Positions 32,949-33,219 of a stretch of 33,219 nt of DNA are shown here, piece after piece (the first letter of the stretch is position 1; every line of letters begins with the position of its first letter). A program made the position numbers and the translations under genes. Under the pieces are notes generated by a model. It saw nothing but the letters and a program-made list of their open reading frames with translations. It had not been told where the DNA came from and did not search any database. The stretch covers positions 1 to 33,219 of the forward strand of contig JAEZXX010000067.1 in assembly GCA_023419535.1 (NCBI GenBank). The letters run 5' to 3'. The stretch comes from Pseudomonadota bacterium. GTDB lineage: Bacteria; Pseudomonadota; Alphaproteobacteria; Rhizobiales; Rhizobiaceae.

Positions 32949-32983
32949 AAGCTCGACAAGACGTAGAGCGTGCGATCAAACAT
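32945..32983 (-). other. Possible 12-codon leader ORF upstream of tssA
   Basis: ATG at 32983 has GCGAGGG seven bases upstream, the best ribosome site in this leader. The ORF reads MFDRTLYVLSSF and ends at TGA 32945-32947, which overlaps the TTG (32946-32948) of tssA as TTGA. It could feed ribosomes to tssA by coupling. Alternatively one more T in the TTTT run would join it in frame to tssA, which would point to a sequence error or a -1 slip. This is inference from arrangement only. Confidence 0.35.
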
Positions 32984-33219
32984 GGCAAGGCCCTCGCCGC
33001 AACGTCAGCCCGACGCTGTAACAACGATTTCACGAAGACGGATATTCATATGGAAATTCATCGACTTCGCTTCAAAGTCGGATGAATCTGACATGACACG
33101 AACGTGAATGCGTCTGTTCTTGCCTCCGTGTCGCCATACTTCCCCGAAAGTTAGTCGAACGCGCCGCCCGACCAGACGATCAGGATCAGTGGAGATCAGG
33201 ATCACGTGCCGCCCCTCGC
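32984..33219. promoter_or_regulatory. Upstream regulatory region of the T6SS operon
   Basis: This region is less GC-rich than the rest and has no convincing gene. It holds a 12-13 bp dyad, ATTCATCGACTT (33056-33067) with AAGTCGGATGAAT (33075-33087), interrupted by one bulge; another ATTCAT at 33044-33049; and an 11-bp direct repeat GATCAGGATCA at 33178-33188 and 33194-33204. A divergent gene may start just right of the edge, with GTG at 33206 as a weak candidate. In Agrobacterium the hcp/clpV operon is divergent from impA at this place. No sigma-54 site was found by eye. Confidence 0.5.

Noticed and set aside
33056..33087. Dyad considered as an attachment site or short CRISPR-like unit
   Set aside because: Only one copy is present, with no spacer-repeat pattern, integrase or tRNA beside it.
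33005..33205. A 66-residue minus-strand ORF upstream of tssA
   Set aside because: GTG start inside the repeat region, no recognisable motif, covers the dyad. More likely regulatory DNA than a gene, though a small protein cannot be fully excluded.
32949..33219. Sigma-54 promoter for the T6SS
   Set aside because: TGGCA occurs (plus strand near 32983), but no TTGC at the required spacing follows on either strand.

Overview
The window is very GC-rich DNA with no foreign-looking patches. It reads as chromosome of an alphaproteobacterium of the Rhizobiales/Hyphomicrobiales type. The grounds are the Cys-poor DksA, the gph / rpiA / DUF2059 / gor neighbourhood, a class II DAHP synthase and a type VI secretion system (T6SS) laid out like the Agrobacterium imp operon. 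I cannot name the genus from sequence alone.

Left part, about 1-13.1 kb, is housekeeping. It holds, in order: the 3' end of a proline-rich protein (possibly FliO-like); dksA (minus); a SixA-like histidine phosphatase; the overlapping pair ycjX-ycjF; an unknown exported protein; tRNA-Val(CAC) (minus) with a readable promoter; gph (minus) divergent from rpiA; a DUF2059 exported protein; glutathione reductase; an alpha/beta hydrolase (minus); a gamma-glutamylcyclotransferase-like protein; and class II DAHP synthase, closed by a perfect 17-bp bidirectional terminator.

Right part, about 13.1-33.2 kb, is all on the minus strand. A lone Wza-type polysaccharide export lipoprotein lies at 13138-14295. 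Above it is a 14-gene T6SS operon read from 32948 down to 14385: tssA, tssB, tssC1, tssC2, tagJ, tssE, tssF, tssG, fha, tssK, tssL, tssM, a fused tagF-pppA, and ppkA. Most junctions from tagJ onward are ATGA/GTGA or 8-nt overlaps, so the genes look translationally coupled. Sheath (TssB/TssC), baseplate (TssA/E/F/G/K), membrane complex (TssL/M) and the threonine-phosphorylation module (PpkA, Fha, TagF-PppA) are all present. Hcp, VgrG, ClpV, PAAR and effectors are not in the window; they probably lie to the right of 33.2 kb, divergently transcribed. No tssJ is seen.

The most interesting signals concern T6SS control. The kinase looks catalytically intact, and TssL carries a Thr14 in an FHA-type acceptor motif. 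In contrast, the PP2C half of TagF-PppA has lost three of the Asp residues that normally bind metal, which suggests a pseudophosphatase. The second TssC lacks the N-terminal segment that in other systems is recognised by ClpV. The tssA start region has a 12-codon leader ORF whose stop overlaps a TTG start, and a dyad plus short repeats lie upstream.
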